Position numbers and translations under genes: made by a program. Below, one piece after another: positions 30,563-38,741 of a DNA stretch of 64,000 nucleotides. The stretch's first letter is position 1. Every line of letters starts with the position of its first letter. The notes beneath the pieces were generated by a model. That model had not been told where the DNA came from. It searched no databases and saw only the letters and a program-made list of their open reading frames with translations. The stretch is from DATBLE01 sp050258035 (GTDB lineage Bacteria; Actinomycetota; Thermoleophilia; Gaiellales; Gaiellaceae), in NCBI GenBank assembly GCA_050258035.1, contig JBLMYA010000022.1, positions 10,889 through 74,888 of the forward strand. Reading direction: 5' to 3'.

Positions 30563-31654
30563 GTGGCGCGAGGCCGGTATCGGATCCTGCTCGGAATGGC
30601 CGCCGGCGTCGGCAAGACGTACCGCATGCTCCAGGAGGGGCGGCAGGCGGTGGCGGAGGGCCGGGACGTCGTGGTCGGCTACCTGGAGCCGCACGAGCGG
30701 CCTGAGACATCGGCACTCGCCGAGGGGCTCGAGGTCGCCCCGCGGCTGCGTGCGGAGCACGGCGGGCTCGTGCTGGAGGAGATGGACGTCGACGGCATCA
30801 TCCGGCGTGCGCCCGAGCTGGCGCTGATCGACGAGCTCGCGCACACGAATGCGCCCGGGATGCGCAACCAGAAGCGCTACCAGGACATCGACGAGGTTCT
30901 CGACGCGGGCATCGACGTCATCTCGACTGTCAACGTCCAGCATCTGGAGAGCCTGAACGACGCGATCTTCGAGCTGACCGAAACGCGTGTCCGGGAGACA
31001 TTCCCGGACCGGATCCTCAACGAGGCGGACGAGGTCGTGCTCGTCGATCTGACCCCGGAGGCGCTGCAGGATCGTCTCCGGGCGGGCAAGGTCTACCCGC
31101 CGGAACGGGTGCCGGTGGCATTGGACAACTTCTTCCGCGGGGAGCGCCTCTCGGCGCTCCGCGAGCTCGCGCTCCGGGAGGTCGCGGAGGACGTCGAGCA
31201 ACGGCGAGTCTCGAAGACGCTCGAGCCGCTGAGCCAGCAGGCGGTCGCGGAGCGGGTGCTCGCGCTGATCGAGCCCCAGCCGAAGTCGCAGCGGATCATG
31301 CGGCGCGCATGGCGGTCTGCCCAGCGGCTCGGGGCCGAGATGGACGCGCTCTGGGTTCGCCGTCCCGGTCGGTCTCCGACCGAAGCGGAGGTGACTCAGC
31401 TCGCCGCCCTGCGCCGGCTCGCGGTCGTCCTCGGCGTCCACTTCCTCGAGGAGGAGGGGGACGATCTCGTCGCGACGGTCCGTCGCGTCGCGGGTGGACG
31501 AGGGTCCACCTACGTCTTCGTCGGAACACCCGACGAATCGCGCCGCCGGGAGATCTTCGGCGGGTCGCTGCTCTCCCGGATGGTCCGGGAGCTGCCCGGC
31601 ATCGACATCCGCGTGGTCACGAGTCGCGCCGAACGGGACGAGCCGGCGCCGTGA
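30563..31654 (+). CDS. KdpD N-terminal half (KdpD sensor domain plus Usp) as a separate gene
   Basis: This 363-aa soluble protein is the first half of KdpD. A P-loop-like KdpD domain (GMAAGVGKTYRMLQEG, LALIDELAHTNAPG, ISTVNVQHLESLND) fills about residues 1-210. A universal-stress-protein-like domain follows, with the nucleotide-loop region GGSLLSRMVRELPG near the end. No membrane or kinase domain follows; those are encoded at 23841. GTG 30563 directly follows the kdpB stop. In E. coli KdpD this portion senses ATP, c-di-AMP and ion strength, so the two halves probably work in trans. Confidence 0.9.
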   Translation: MARGRYRILLGMAAGVGKTYRMLQEGRQAVAEGRDVVVGYLEPHERPETSALAEGLEVAPRLRAEHGGLVLEEMDVDGIIRRAPELALIDELAHTNAPGMRNQKRYQDIDEVLDAGIDVISTVNVQHLESLNDAIFELTETRVRETFPDRILNEADEVVLVDLTPEALQDRLRAGKVYPPERVPVALDNFFRGERLSALRELALREVAEDVEQRRVSKTLEPLSQQAVAERVLALIEPQPKSQRIMRRAWRSAQRLGAEMDALWVRRPGRSPTEAEVTQLAALRRLAVVLGVHFLEEEGDDLVATVRRVAGGRGSTYVFVGTPDESRRREIFGGSLLSRMVRELPGIDIRVVTSRAERDEPAP

Positions 31655-32211
31655 TCGCCGCCGTCGTCGCACTCGCCGCGCTCGTCGCTCTCCTCGCCGC
31701 CGCGCTCGTCGCGCGCAGTGGTGTCCACCTCCGTCGGCGAAGGCCGGGAGAGCGCCGCATCCTGGTGCCGTTCAGCGGAGGCACACTCGATGCGACGGTC
31801 CTGGATGCCGCGATCCGGATCGCTCGTGCGGAGGGCGCGACTCTCGTGCCTGCGTACATCGTGATCGTTCCCATGCGCTACTCCGAGGACTCGCCGCTGG
31901 TCGAGGAGGTCGGCGTCGCGATGCCGCTCCTCGAGGCGGTCGAGCGGGCCGCCGTGCGCGCCGGTGTTCCGGTCGACGCGAGGATCGAGAAGGGTCGTTC
32001 GCTCTCCCATGCCCTGCGGCTGCTGTGGGAAGCGGAGGATTTCGATCGGATCGTCGCTCCGGCGACACTTCAGGGTGGGTTCACGTCGAAAGACCTGGCG
32101 TGGTTGCTCGAGAACGCGCCCGCGGAGACGCTCGTCCTCAAGCCCGAGATGTCGCCGGGCGCGTCCCCTGCGTCACTCGACGGCGGTCGCTACGGACTCG
32201 CTCGGACCTAG
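31651..32211 (+). CDS. Membrane-anchored universal-stress-protein-like domain protein
   Basis: This 186-aa protein has an N-terminal membrane helix (AAVVALAALVALLAAALVA) followed by a basic stretch (HLRRRRPGERR). A Usp-like alpha/beta domain then opens with RILVPFSGGTLDATVLDAAI and ends ENAPAETLVLKPEM. It overlaps the KdpD N-terminal-half gene by 4 bp (GTGA) and is the last gene of the kdp run. It could hold the soluble sensor half near the membrane, which is inference from its position and anchor. Its TAG stop abuts the stop of the convergent gene with no intervening base. Confidence 0.7.
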   Translation: MIAAVVALAALVALLAAALVARSGVHLRRRRPGERRILVPFSGGTLDATVLDAAIRIARAEGATLVPAYIVIVPMRYSEDSPLVEEVGVAMPLLEAVERAAVRAGVPVDARIEKGRSLSHALRLLWEAEDFDRIVAPATLQGGFTSKDLAWLLENAPAETLVLKPEMSPGASPASLDGGRYGLART

Positions 32212-33396
32212 CTAGCTGAACGTCTCGAGCGGGCCTTCGTAGGAGCGGGCGCCGCGGACACACGAGGCACGGGCGGCCGCATATCGCAGGCGCGTGCAGC
32301 CGAGCCGCTCGAACCGTCCGTTCGTGATCACGTTCAGGGTCTTCCCGAGCCACTCGTAGCAGGCTCGCTGGAACGTCCGGGCGCCCGCGCAACCGCGGAT
32401 CAGTCCGAGCCTCGTCGAGGACGGCGCGAGCGCGTAGGTCTGGACGCGGAGACCGCGAACACAGTCCGCGCCCTCGGACGAGGAGAGGTGCGTGCAGGTG
32501 CGGAGCTGCTCGAGCGGGTCGTCGGAGCGGATCAGGGACGCGCCGGTCAGGCACCCCGAGAGCTGGAGGCCGCTCAGCCCGCGGCAGAGCGCGAGCAGGT
32601 CCTGGGCGGAGGCCGGTGGTCTCGCAGGCGGGCGCTCGAGCAGTGCCCGGTACCAGCAGACCCGCACGTACCGCGCCGGCTGTCCGGCGCAGAGCTTCCT
32701 CGGCGAGGTGACCGCGCCCACCGTCCGGCGGGTGCCGTCCAGCCCGGCGACGGAGATCCAGTAGTCGTGGAAGACGCCCTGCGAGCAGTCGAGGGCGTCG
32801 CTCGGGCCGAGCTTGCTGCACGAGGCGAGGGCCGGGTCGATGAAGTCGTCGAACTGACGTGCATACGCGTGGCCGAGGCCGTGGATGCAGCTGTAGCGCT
32901 GGTAGCGCGTGGGTGCTCGGTGGCAGTCTGCGGCGGCACCCTTCGGGCCGAGCTTCCCGATCTGGGGGCCGAGCGCGATCAGGAGGCCGTGGGCGAAGCC
33001 CGCCGAGCAGCCGGGGTCGTTCGTCTTCGGCAGGTAGGTCAGGAGGTCGACGAGCGTCACCTTCTCCTTCGCGCCGTAGCGCCGGCCGACCGTGTGCATC
33101 ATCACGTGGCAGTTGGCCTGGAGCCAGCCGCCGACCGAGTGGACATATGCGTCGATCCTGGGCAGCTCGTTCGCCGGGTCGTTCGTGTGCTCGACGAGGA
33201 GCGTCGCCTGGTCGATCAGGCACGAGCGGTAGAAGGGCACCGTCGCCGCGTAGCGGGCGCAACCGCCGAATGTCCGCGACTCGAGCGGGTAGCGCCCGTT
33301 GCCGAACTGCGCGTCGCCGACGCCGCCGTTGCCGAGAGCGGTAGCCGTGAGCGCGAGGGCGGCAAGGGCGGCCGCAGCCGGGATCCAGCGGCGCAT
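32212..33396 (-). CDS. Secreted Cys/His-rich protein of unknown function
   Basis: This 394-aa protein has a signal peptide (WIPAAAALAALALTATALG) and about 20 cysteines in the mature part. Several Cys motifs are paired with His and Gly: CHVMMHTVGRRYG, GCSAGFAHGLLIA, SCIHGLGHAYA and CSQGVFHDYW. The repeated pattern is C, two residues, G/H, then a hydrophobic-His-Gly unit. This looks like an extracytoplasmic, disulfide-rich repeat protein that might bind metal or haem, but no catalytic family was recognised. The ATG has TAGTCT eight bases upstream and no Shine-Dalgarno. Confidence 0.65.
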   Translation of the reverse strand: MRRWIPAAAALAALALTATALGNGGVGDAQFGNGRYPLESRTFGGCARYAATVPFYRSCLIDQATLLVEHTNDPANELPRIDAYVHSVGGWLQANCHVMMHTVGRRYGAKEKVTLVDLLTYLPKTNDPGCSAGFAHGLLIALGPQIGKLGPKGAAADCHRAPTRYQRYSCIHGLGHAYARQFDDFIDPALASCSKLGPSDALDCSQGVFHDYWISVAGLDGTRRTVGAVTSPRKLCAGQPARYVRVCWYRALLERPPARPPASAQDLLALCRGLSGLQLSGCLTGASLIRSDDPLEQLRTCTHLSSSEGADCVRGLRVQTYALAPSSTRLGLIRGCAGARTFQRACYEWLGKTLNVITNGRFERLGCTRLRYAAARASCVRGARSYEGPLETFS

Positions 33397-33426
33397 GCTG
33401 ATTGAGACTAGCCTCGGGTCGCCCGG

Positions 33427-35667
33427 TTAGCCCCGCGACAGCATCTGTTCGAGCAGCCGGAGCGCGCCGGCCTTGTCCAGCATGTCGTTCAGGTTCCCGC
33501 ACTTCGGCGACTGGACGCAGGACGGGCAACCGTGCTCGCACGGACAGCCGGCGAGCAGCCTCGCCGTGTCTGCCGCCCAGCCCTCGAAGGCGTCGAAGCC
33601 GCGCTCGCTGATCCCGACCCCGCCCGGGTGCCCGTCGTAGACGAAGATCGTCGGCCGTCCCGTCTGGAAGTGCACGTTCGTCGACAGGCCGCCGATGTCC
33701 CAGCGGTCGCACATTGCCCAGAGCGGCAGCAGCGCGATCAGCGCGTGTTCGGCGGCGTGCAGGCTGCCGAGGAGCTTCGGCATCTGCGCCAGGCCCTCGA
33801 GCATCCATGCTTCCGGGCAGAACCAGATCGCCTCGGTCTCGAAGGTCGTCTCCGGGAGGTCGAGCGCGACGAGGTCGAGCGTCTCCTGCGTCGAGGCCTT
33901 CTTCAGCTGGTAGGCGATGACCTGCTCGGTGACGGAGACCCGTCCCCAGGTGAGCTCGAGGCCGAGGCGGGACTCGACGCGCAGCGGCTCGTCGATCGCC
34001 GTCGTCGTGTCCTTCTTCGCCTGCGTGTACAGGTCGCCGTCGAAGGGCGTGACCAGCGCCTGCCGGGCGTCGAGGTCGAGCGCGGCCACGCGGTAGGATC
34101 GGCCGAGGTGCAGGTAGACGGCACCTTCGTGCACGGTCGAGTAGGCGCGTTCGCGCTCGACCAGGCCGAGGACGGAGCCCGTCTCGGTGTCGATCACCGA
34201 GAAGGCGTCCGGGCTGGTGGACCGCAACGGGACACGGGCGGCGGGGTAGTCGCGCCCGGCCCAGACGAACCCGGCCGGCGTCGCACGCAGCTCCGGAAGG
34301 AGGGCCGCCCGCTCCAGCGCCTCGTCGCCGAGCACGTCGCGGTCGGCGTCGTCGAGCGGCGCCTCGAAGGCGGCGGCGCGGACGTGTCCGTCCAGCACCC
34401 GCGGGTTCGCGTGGTCGAGGATCGCCGCCTCGACCTGCCGGCCGAGCAGTGTCTCGGGTTCGCGCATGAAGTACTGGTCGAGCGCGTCCTCGCTCGCGAC
34501 CAGGATCGCGAGGCCGTGCCCGCGGCGGCCGGCGCGGCCCCATTGCTGGCGCAGGCTCGCGACGGTGCCCGGAAAGCCCGTCGAGATCACGCAGTCGAGC
34601 AGGCCGATGTCGATGCCGAGCTCGAGGGCGTCCGTGGCCGAGACGCCGAGCAGCTCGCCGGCGGCCAGGCGCCGCTCGATCTCGCGCCGCTGGGCCGGGG
34701 TGTAGCCCGCGCGGTAGGGAGAGAGGCGGTCGCGGTACTCGCGACCGAGGCGGTCGACCGTGAACCTGTGGATCAGCTCGGCCGACTTCCGGCTCTTCGC
34801 GAAGCAGAGCGTGCGCAGCCCCTGGGAGACGAGGTCGGCCATCAGCCGGGACGCCTCGCCGAGCGCGCTCACGCGGATCCCGAGCTCCCCGTCGATGAGC
34901 TCCGGGTTCCACAGCGCGATCGTCCGCTCGGCGCGGGGCGCGGCGTCGTCGCCGACCACGGTCATGTCGAGGCCGAGCAGCGAGTGCGCGAGGCCGGCGG
35001 GGTTCGCGATCGTCGCCGAGGCGAGCAGGAACTGCGGCTCCGCGCCGTAGACGCGCGCGATTCGGCGGAGGCGCCGCAGGACGTTGCCGACGTGCGACCC
35101 GAACACGCCGCGGTAGACGTGCGCCTCGTCGACGACGATGTACGCGAGATTCGCCAGCACGTCGCCCCAGCGGTCGTGGTGGGGGAGGACGCCGACGTGG
35201 AGCATGTCGGGATTCGTGAGGACGAGGTTCGCCCACTTCCTGATCTGCCAGCGCCGCTCGGCGTCGGTGTCGCCGTCGTAGATCGCAGGCCTGAGGCGCG
35301 GCACCTTCAGCTCGGTCAGCGATCGGAGCTGGTCCTGCGTCAGCGCCTTCGTCGGATACAGGTAGAGCGCCCGCTTCCTCGGCTCGCGCGCGAGCGCATC
35401 GAGCACCGGGAGGTTGAAGGCGAGCGACTTCCCGCTCGCCGTGCCGGTGACGACCGCGACGTGCTCGCCCCGGCGTGCCGCGTCCCAGGCCTCCAGCTGG
35501 TGCTCGTACAGCTCGTGGACGCCGCGCGCCTCGAGGGCGACGCGCACCTTGGCCGCGAGGTCGGCGGGGAACGGGGCCGTGCGCGCCTCGCGGGCCGGCT
35601 CGTTCGCGACGTGCGCGAGCTCCTCCCCTTCGAGGATCCCCGCCCAGGGCGCAGCGCCCACCGCCAT
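33427..35667 (-). CDS. MrfA/YprA-like DEAD-box helicase with DUF1998 zinc site
   Basis: This 746-aa superfamily 2 helicase has motif I VVTGTASGKSLAFN, motif II VVDEAHVYRG, motif III LLASATIANP and a second RecA fold with motif V/VI segments (DALELGIDIGLLDCVIS, QQWGRAGRRG). The C-terminal DUF1998-type region ends in a four-Cys cluster (CPCEHGCPSCVQSPKCGN) fitting a structural metal site. MrfA of Bacillus is a 3'-5' helicase in mitomycin-type repair, and this family is the best match. The ATG at 35667 is chosen for domain fit and TACCCT six bases upstream. The frame stays open far upstream only as GC-rich readthrough. Confidence 0.88.
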   Translation of the reverse strand: MAVGAAPWAGILEGEELAHVANEPAREARTAPFPADLAAKVRVALEARGVHELYEHQLEAWDAARRGEHVAVVTGTASGKSLAFNLPVLDALAREPRKRALYLYPTKALTQDQLRSLTELKVPRLRPAIYDGDTDAERRWQIRKWANLVLTNPDMLHVGVLPHHDRWGDVLANLAYIVVDEAHVYRGVFGSHVGNVLRRLRRIARVYGAEPQFLLASATIANPAGLAHSLLGLDMTVVGDDAAPRAERTIALWNPELIDGELGIRVSALGEASRLMADLVSQGLRTLCFAKSRKSAELIHRFTVDRLGREYRDRLSPYRAGYTPAQRREIERRLAAGELLGVSATDALELGIDIGLLDCVISTGFPGTVASLRQQWGRAGRRGHGLAILVASEDALDQYFMREPETLLGRQVEAAILDHANPRVLDGHVRAAAFEAPLDDADRDVLGDEALERAALLPELRATPAGFVWAGRDYPAARVPLRSTSPDAFSVIDTETGSVLGLVERERAYSTVHEGAVYLHLGRSYRVAALDLDARQALVTPFDGDLYTQAKKDTTTAIDEPLRVESRLGLELTWGRVSVTEQVIAYQLKKASTQETLDLVALDLPETTFETEAIWFCPEAWMLEGLAQMPKLLGSLHAAEHALIALLPLWAMCDRWDIGGLSTNVHFQTGRPTIFVYDGHPGGVGISERGFDAFEGWAADTARLLAGCPCEHGCPSCVQSPKCGNLNDMLDKAGALRLLEQMLSRG

Positions 35668-35696
35668 CCGACGAGGGTAGCGGCGCGGGGACCCGC

Positions 35697-35993
35697 TCAG
35701 ATCTCGGCGACCTGCTCCAGCGTCCTCGGCTCGAAGCGCTCGACGAGCTCCTGCAACCGGGCGACGCGCTCGTGGTAGCCCGGGTCGCCACGCCAGCGGC
35801 GAACCGATGCGATCGTCTCCCAGGGGCCGAAGCTGACGAACCTCCCCGGGCTCTCGACGTCCCTGAGCAGCCGCGCCCGGGCGCTGAGGCCCTGCCGGTG
35901 GCTCCACTCCGCCCACTCGCGCCAGCGAGTGACGAACTCCTCCTCGCGGCCCGGCTTCACCTGCCAGGTCGTGTGCGTGAACGGTGTTCCCAT
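35697..35993 (-). CDS. Antibiotic-biosynthesis-monooxygenase (ABM) domain protein
   Basis: This 98-aa protein opens with THTTWQVKPGREEEFVTRW and contains FVSFGPWETIASVRRWR, the ferredoxin-like ABM pattern. Such proteins are small dimeric monooxygenases or haem-handling enzymes, and the substrate cannot be read here. GGAGG lies five bases upstream of the ATG on the minus strand, one of the clearer Shine-Dalgarno sites in this stretch. It lies 29 bp upstream of the helicase gene on the same strand and may be cotranscribed with it. Confidence 0.75.
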   Translation of the reverse strand: MGTPFTHTTWQVKPGREEEFVTRWREWAEWSHRQGLSARARLLRDVESPGRFVSFGPWETIASVRRWRGDPGYHERVARLQELVERFEPRTLEQVAEI

Positions 35994-36039
35994 GGCACCT
36001 CCACGAACGTCTGCGGCCGTGACACGATGCTAGCTGCGA

Positions 36040-36825
36040 ATGCAAGCCCCGCCCGTACGCCGTTGCCTGACCGTCGCCGGCTCCGACTCGGGGGGCGGCG
36101 CCGGGATCCAGGCCGACCTGAAGGCCTTCGCGGCCGCCGGCTGCCACGGGACGTCCGCGATCGTCGCGCTCACGGCCCAGAACACCCTCGGCGTCACCGG
36201 CGTCCTCGAGGTGCCGCCCGAGTTCGTCCGCGCGCAGCTCGAGGCCGTGTTCTCCGACATCGGCGTGGACGCGGCCAAGACCGGGATGCTGTTCTCGGCC
36301 GACATCGTCGAGACGGTCGCCGCGTTCCTCGCCGAGCATCCCGTCCCGCTCGTCGTCGACCCGGTGATGGTCGCGACCTCGGGCGCGCGGCTCCTGCGCG
36401 AGGACGCCGTCGCGGTCATGGTCGAGCGGCTGTTCCCGCTCGCGACGGTCGTGACGCCGAACGTCCCCGAGGCAGAGGCGCTCACCGGAGGAGCGGGAAC
36501 GAGCGCCGCGCTGGCCGAGCGGCTCCACGAGCTCGGAGCGTCGGCGGTGGTTGTCACCGGCGGTCACAGTGTCGACTCCTCCGACCACCTCTTCGACGGC
36601 CGCGAGCACGTCGAGATCCCCGTCGAGCGCTCCGACGTCGCAGCGACGCACGGTGCCGGCTGCACCCACTCGGCGACGCTCGCCGCAGGCCTGGCCGGGG
36701 GACTGTCCCTCGCGGATGCGGCCCGCGCGGCCGCGGCCGCCGCATCGCGCGCGGTCGCGAACGGCCTCGCCGAGATCGGTGCCGGCGAAGGGCCCGTCGA
36801 TGTCGTCGGGATCACGGCTCGCTGA
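36040..36825 (+). CDS. thiD: Hydroxymethylpyrimidine (phosphate) kinase ThiD
   Basis: This 261-aa ribokinase-fold enzyme makes HMP-pyrophosphate for thiamine synthesis. Diagnostic segments are TVAGSDSGGGAGIQADLK (substrate site), VVDPVMVATSGARLL, VTPNVPEAEALTG, and the anion-hole/catalytic Cys region THGAGCTHSATLAAG, where the usual Gly-Thr-Gly-Cys becomes Gly-Ala-Gly-Cys. It overlaps thiL by 26 bp, forming a two-gene thiamine unit. It is divergent from the ABM gene, with 46 bp between them. Confidence 0.94.
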   Translation: MQAPPVRRCLTVAGSDSGGGAGIQADLKAFAAAGCHGTSAIVALTAQNTLGVTGVLEVPPEFVRAQLEAVFSDIGVDAAKTGMLFSADIVETVAAFLAEHPVPLVVDPVMVATSGARLLREDAVAVMVERLFPLATVVTPNVPEAEALTGGAGTSAALAERLHELGASAVVVTGGHSVDSSDHLFDGREHVEIPVERSDVAATHGAGCTHSATLAAGLAGGLSLADAARAAAAAASRAVANGLAEIGAGEGPVDVVGITAR

Positions 36826-37642
36826 CGTCGGCGAGCTGGGCCTGCTCGCCGAGCTCGAGCGGCGCGGGCTGGCCGTGCGGATCTCCAACGACGCGGCCGA
36901 GCTGGCGGACGGGCGCGTCGTCACCCAGGACGTCCTCGTCGAGGGCGTGCACTTCCGGTTGGACTGGATCTCCTGGCGCGACCTCGGTTTCCGTGCGGCC
37001 GCGGTCAATCTGAGCGACCTGGCGGCGTCGGGCGCCCATCCGGAGGGGCTGGTCGTCACGCTGGCGGCGCCGTCCGGTACCGCGGTCGCCGACGTAGTGG
37101 AGCTGTACGAGGGCCTCGCGGAGGCGGGCACGCCTGTGATCGGCGGCGACACGAGCGACTCCGAGCGCCTCGTCCTGAGCGTGACCGCGATCGGCACGTC
37201 GGAGCGGGTTCCCGGGCGGGCGGGGGCGCAGCCGGGCGACGTCCTGGTCGTGACGGGGCCGCTCGGCGCGTCCGGGGCCGCGTTTCGCCGCGGCAGCTAC
37301 GTCCGCCCGCCGCTCCGGCTCGAGGAGGGGAGGGCGCTGGCGAGGACGGCGCACGCCTTGATCGACGTCTCCGACGGCCTCGCCCGGGATGCCGGGCACG
37401 TCGCCGCCCGCTCCGGCTGCCGAGTGGTCGTCGAGCTCGACCGCGTACCGCTCGCCGACGGCGCCGAGCTCACCGACCTCGGTTTCGGCGAGGACTACGA
37501 GCTCCTCGCGGCCGTCCCGCACGGGGGAGCCCTCGGCTTCCCCGAGATCGGCCGGTGCGAGGAGGGCGACGGTGTCGAGCTGCGATTGCACGGCGAGCGC
37601 GTCGAACTCGGCGGCTTCGAGCACTTCGCCGCCAGGCGATGA
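36800..37642 (+). CDS. thiL: Thiamine-monophosphate kinase ThiL
   Basis: This 280-aa PurM-like kinase phosphorylates thiamine monophosphate to the diphosphate. Metal/ATP motifs are visible as ISNDAAELADGRVVTQD (usually GDDAA), VNLSDLAASGAHPEGL, GGDTSDSERLVLSVTAIG and LIDVSDGLARDAGHVA, plus GFGEDYELLAAV at the C-terminal substrate side. It is about 30 residues shorter than many ThiL proteins. ATG 36800 lies within thiD, and no later in-frame start keeps the first helix. Confidence 0.92.
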   Translation: MSSGSRLADVGELGLLAELERRGLAVRISNDAAELADGRVVTQDVLVEGVHFRLDWISWRDLGFRAAAVNLSDLAASGAHPEGLVVTLAAPSGTAVADVVELYEGLAEAGTPVIGGDTSDSERLVLSVTAIGTSERVPGRAGAQPGDVLVVTGPLGASGAAFRRGSYVRPPLRLEEGRALARTAHALIDVSDGLARDAGHVAARSGCRVVVELDRVPLADGAELTDLGFGEDYELLAAVPHGGALGFPEIGRCEEGDGVELRLHGERVELGGFEHFAARR

Positions 37643-37676
37643 TCGAACCGCGCGTCAGGCTGCAGCCGGTTCCGGC

Positions 37677-37994
37677 CTAGCCGAGCCAGGCGGCGAACTG
37701 CTTCTCGAAGTGGGCGCGCGGTCGCGCCCCGACCACCGCCTGCCGGGCGACTCCGCCCTCGAAGAGGATCACGGTCGGCAGCGAGAGCACTCCGTGCTCG
37801 GCTGCTCTCAGGGGATGGTCGTCGATGTTGACCGTCACGAAGCCGACCCGGTCTCCGTGCTCGGCCTCCAGCTCCTCGAGCGCCCGGCCGACGGCCTTGC
37901 ACGGGCCGCACCAGGGCGCCCAGAAGTCGACGACCACGGGCCGGTCGGCTTCCAGCACGTCTTCGGCGAACGTCTGGTCGGTGACCTCGACCAT
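37677..37994 (-). CDS. trxA: Thioredoxin
   Basis: This 105-aa classical thioredoxin has the redox motif WAPWCGPCKAVGRALEEL, the cis-Pro segment VLSLPTVILFEGG, and a length matching the single-domain family. It reduces cytoplasmic disulfides with thioredoxin reductase. TACGCT lies exactly seven bases before its ATG on the minus strand, inside the 3' end of the preceding glycosyltransferase gene, so it probably has its own leaderless promoter. Confidence 0.95.
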   Translation of the reverse strand: MVEVTDQTFAEDVLEADRPVVVDFWAPWCGPCKAVGRALEELEAEHGDRVGFVTVNIDDHPLRAAEHGVLSLPTVILFEGGVARQAVVGARPRAHFEKQFAAWLG

Positions 37995-37999
37995 CGGGG

Positions 38000-38722
38000 T
38001 CAGCGTAGACGGCCGGTCAGTGTCTGGACCCCCAGGTATGGAACGCGCCAGATCGCCTCGAGCACGATCGACCGGCTCATCTTGGACGCGCCCGCCTCGC
38101 GGTCGCTGAAGGTGATCGGGACCTCGACGACGCGGAAGCCCGCGCGGAGGGCCCGGTAGGTCGTCTCGATCTGGAACGCGTAGCCGCGGGAGGACACGGC
38201 GTCGAGGTCGATCCGCTCCAGCACCTCGCGCCGGTAGCACTTGAAGCCGCCGGTCAGGTCGCGGATCGGCGCGGCGAGCAGCACCTGCGCGTACAGCGAG
38301 CCCGCCCGCGAGACGAAGCGGCGCCCCATGCCCCAGTTCTCCACCCGGCCCCCCCGGACGTACCGGGAGCCCAGCACGACGTCGGCGTCGGCGGCCGCGG
38401 CGATCAGGCGGGGAACGTCGTCGGGGTCGTGGGAGAAGTCGCAGTCCATCTCGAGCACGAGGTCGGCGCCGCCGGCGAGAGCGTGTCGGAAGGCGGCCAG
38501 GTAGGCCGGGCCGAGCCCTTCCTTCGCGGTGCGGTGGAGGACGGCGACCCGGGCGTGCTCCTCGGCGAGGCGGTCGGCGATCCGGCCGGTGCCGTCGGGC
38601 GAGCCGTCGTCGATCACCAGCACCGTGTCGTCGGTGCCCAGCCGGTCGAGGAGGGCGGCGACCATCGGCTCGAGGTTCTCGCGCTCGTTGTACGTCGGGA
38701 GGCAGACCGTGGCTCGGGGCAC
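38000..38722 (-). CDS. Family 2 glycosyltransferase, polyprenol-phosphate mannose synthase-like
   Basis: This 240-aa GT-A enzyme begins TVCLPTYNERENLEPMVAAL and has VIDDGSPDGT, the metal-binding VLEMDCDFSHDPDDVPRL and LTGGFKCYRREVLERID. This is the standard signature of dolichyl/polyprenyl-phosphate mannosyltransferases (DPM1/Ppm1 C-terminal-like). It lacks the membrane tail and acyltransferase domain of mycobacterial Ppm1. GTG 38722 is chosen because it starts at the first beta strand; an ATG at 38749 would run into the divergent polX start. Confidence 0.88.
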   Translation of the reverse strand: MPRATVCLPTYNERENLEPMVAALLDRLGTDDTVLVIDDGSPDGTGRIADRLAEEHARVAVLHRTAKEGLGPAYLAAFRHALAGGADLVLEMDCDFSHDPDDVPRLIAAAADADVVLGSRYVRGGRVENWGMGRRFVSRAGSLYAQVLLAAPIRDLTGGFKCYRREVLERIDLDAVSSRGYAFQIETTYRALRAGFRVVEVPITFSDREAGASKMSRSIVLEAIWRVPYLGVQTLTGRLR

Positions 38723-38728
38723 GGTGCC

Positions 38729-38734
38729 TATGAT
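38729..38734 (+). promoter_or_regulatory. Leaderless -10 (TATGAT) deciding the polX start
   Basis: TATGAT (5/6 to TATAAT) ends seven bases before GTG 38742. This favours that GTG over the ATG at 38748, since no Shine-Dalgarno supports either. Confidence 0.5.
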
Positions 38735-38741
38735 CGCGACA

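Noticed and set aside
32207..32216. CTAGCTAGC words at convergent gene ends (here and at 48331-48345)
   Set aside because: They are explained by TAG stops of facing genes meeting head-on (CTAG is TAG plus its complement); no further structure supports a special site.
35668..37197. Upstream extension of the helicase frame to more than 1250 residues
   Set aside because: The extra 500 residues overlap thiD and thiL on the other strand and have shadow composition. The helicase domain starts naturally near 35667.
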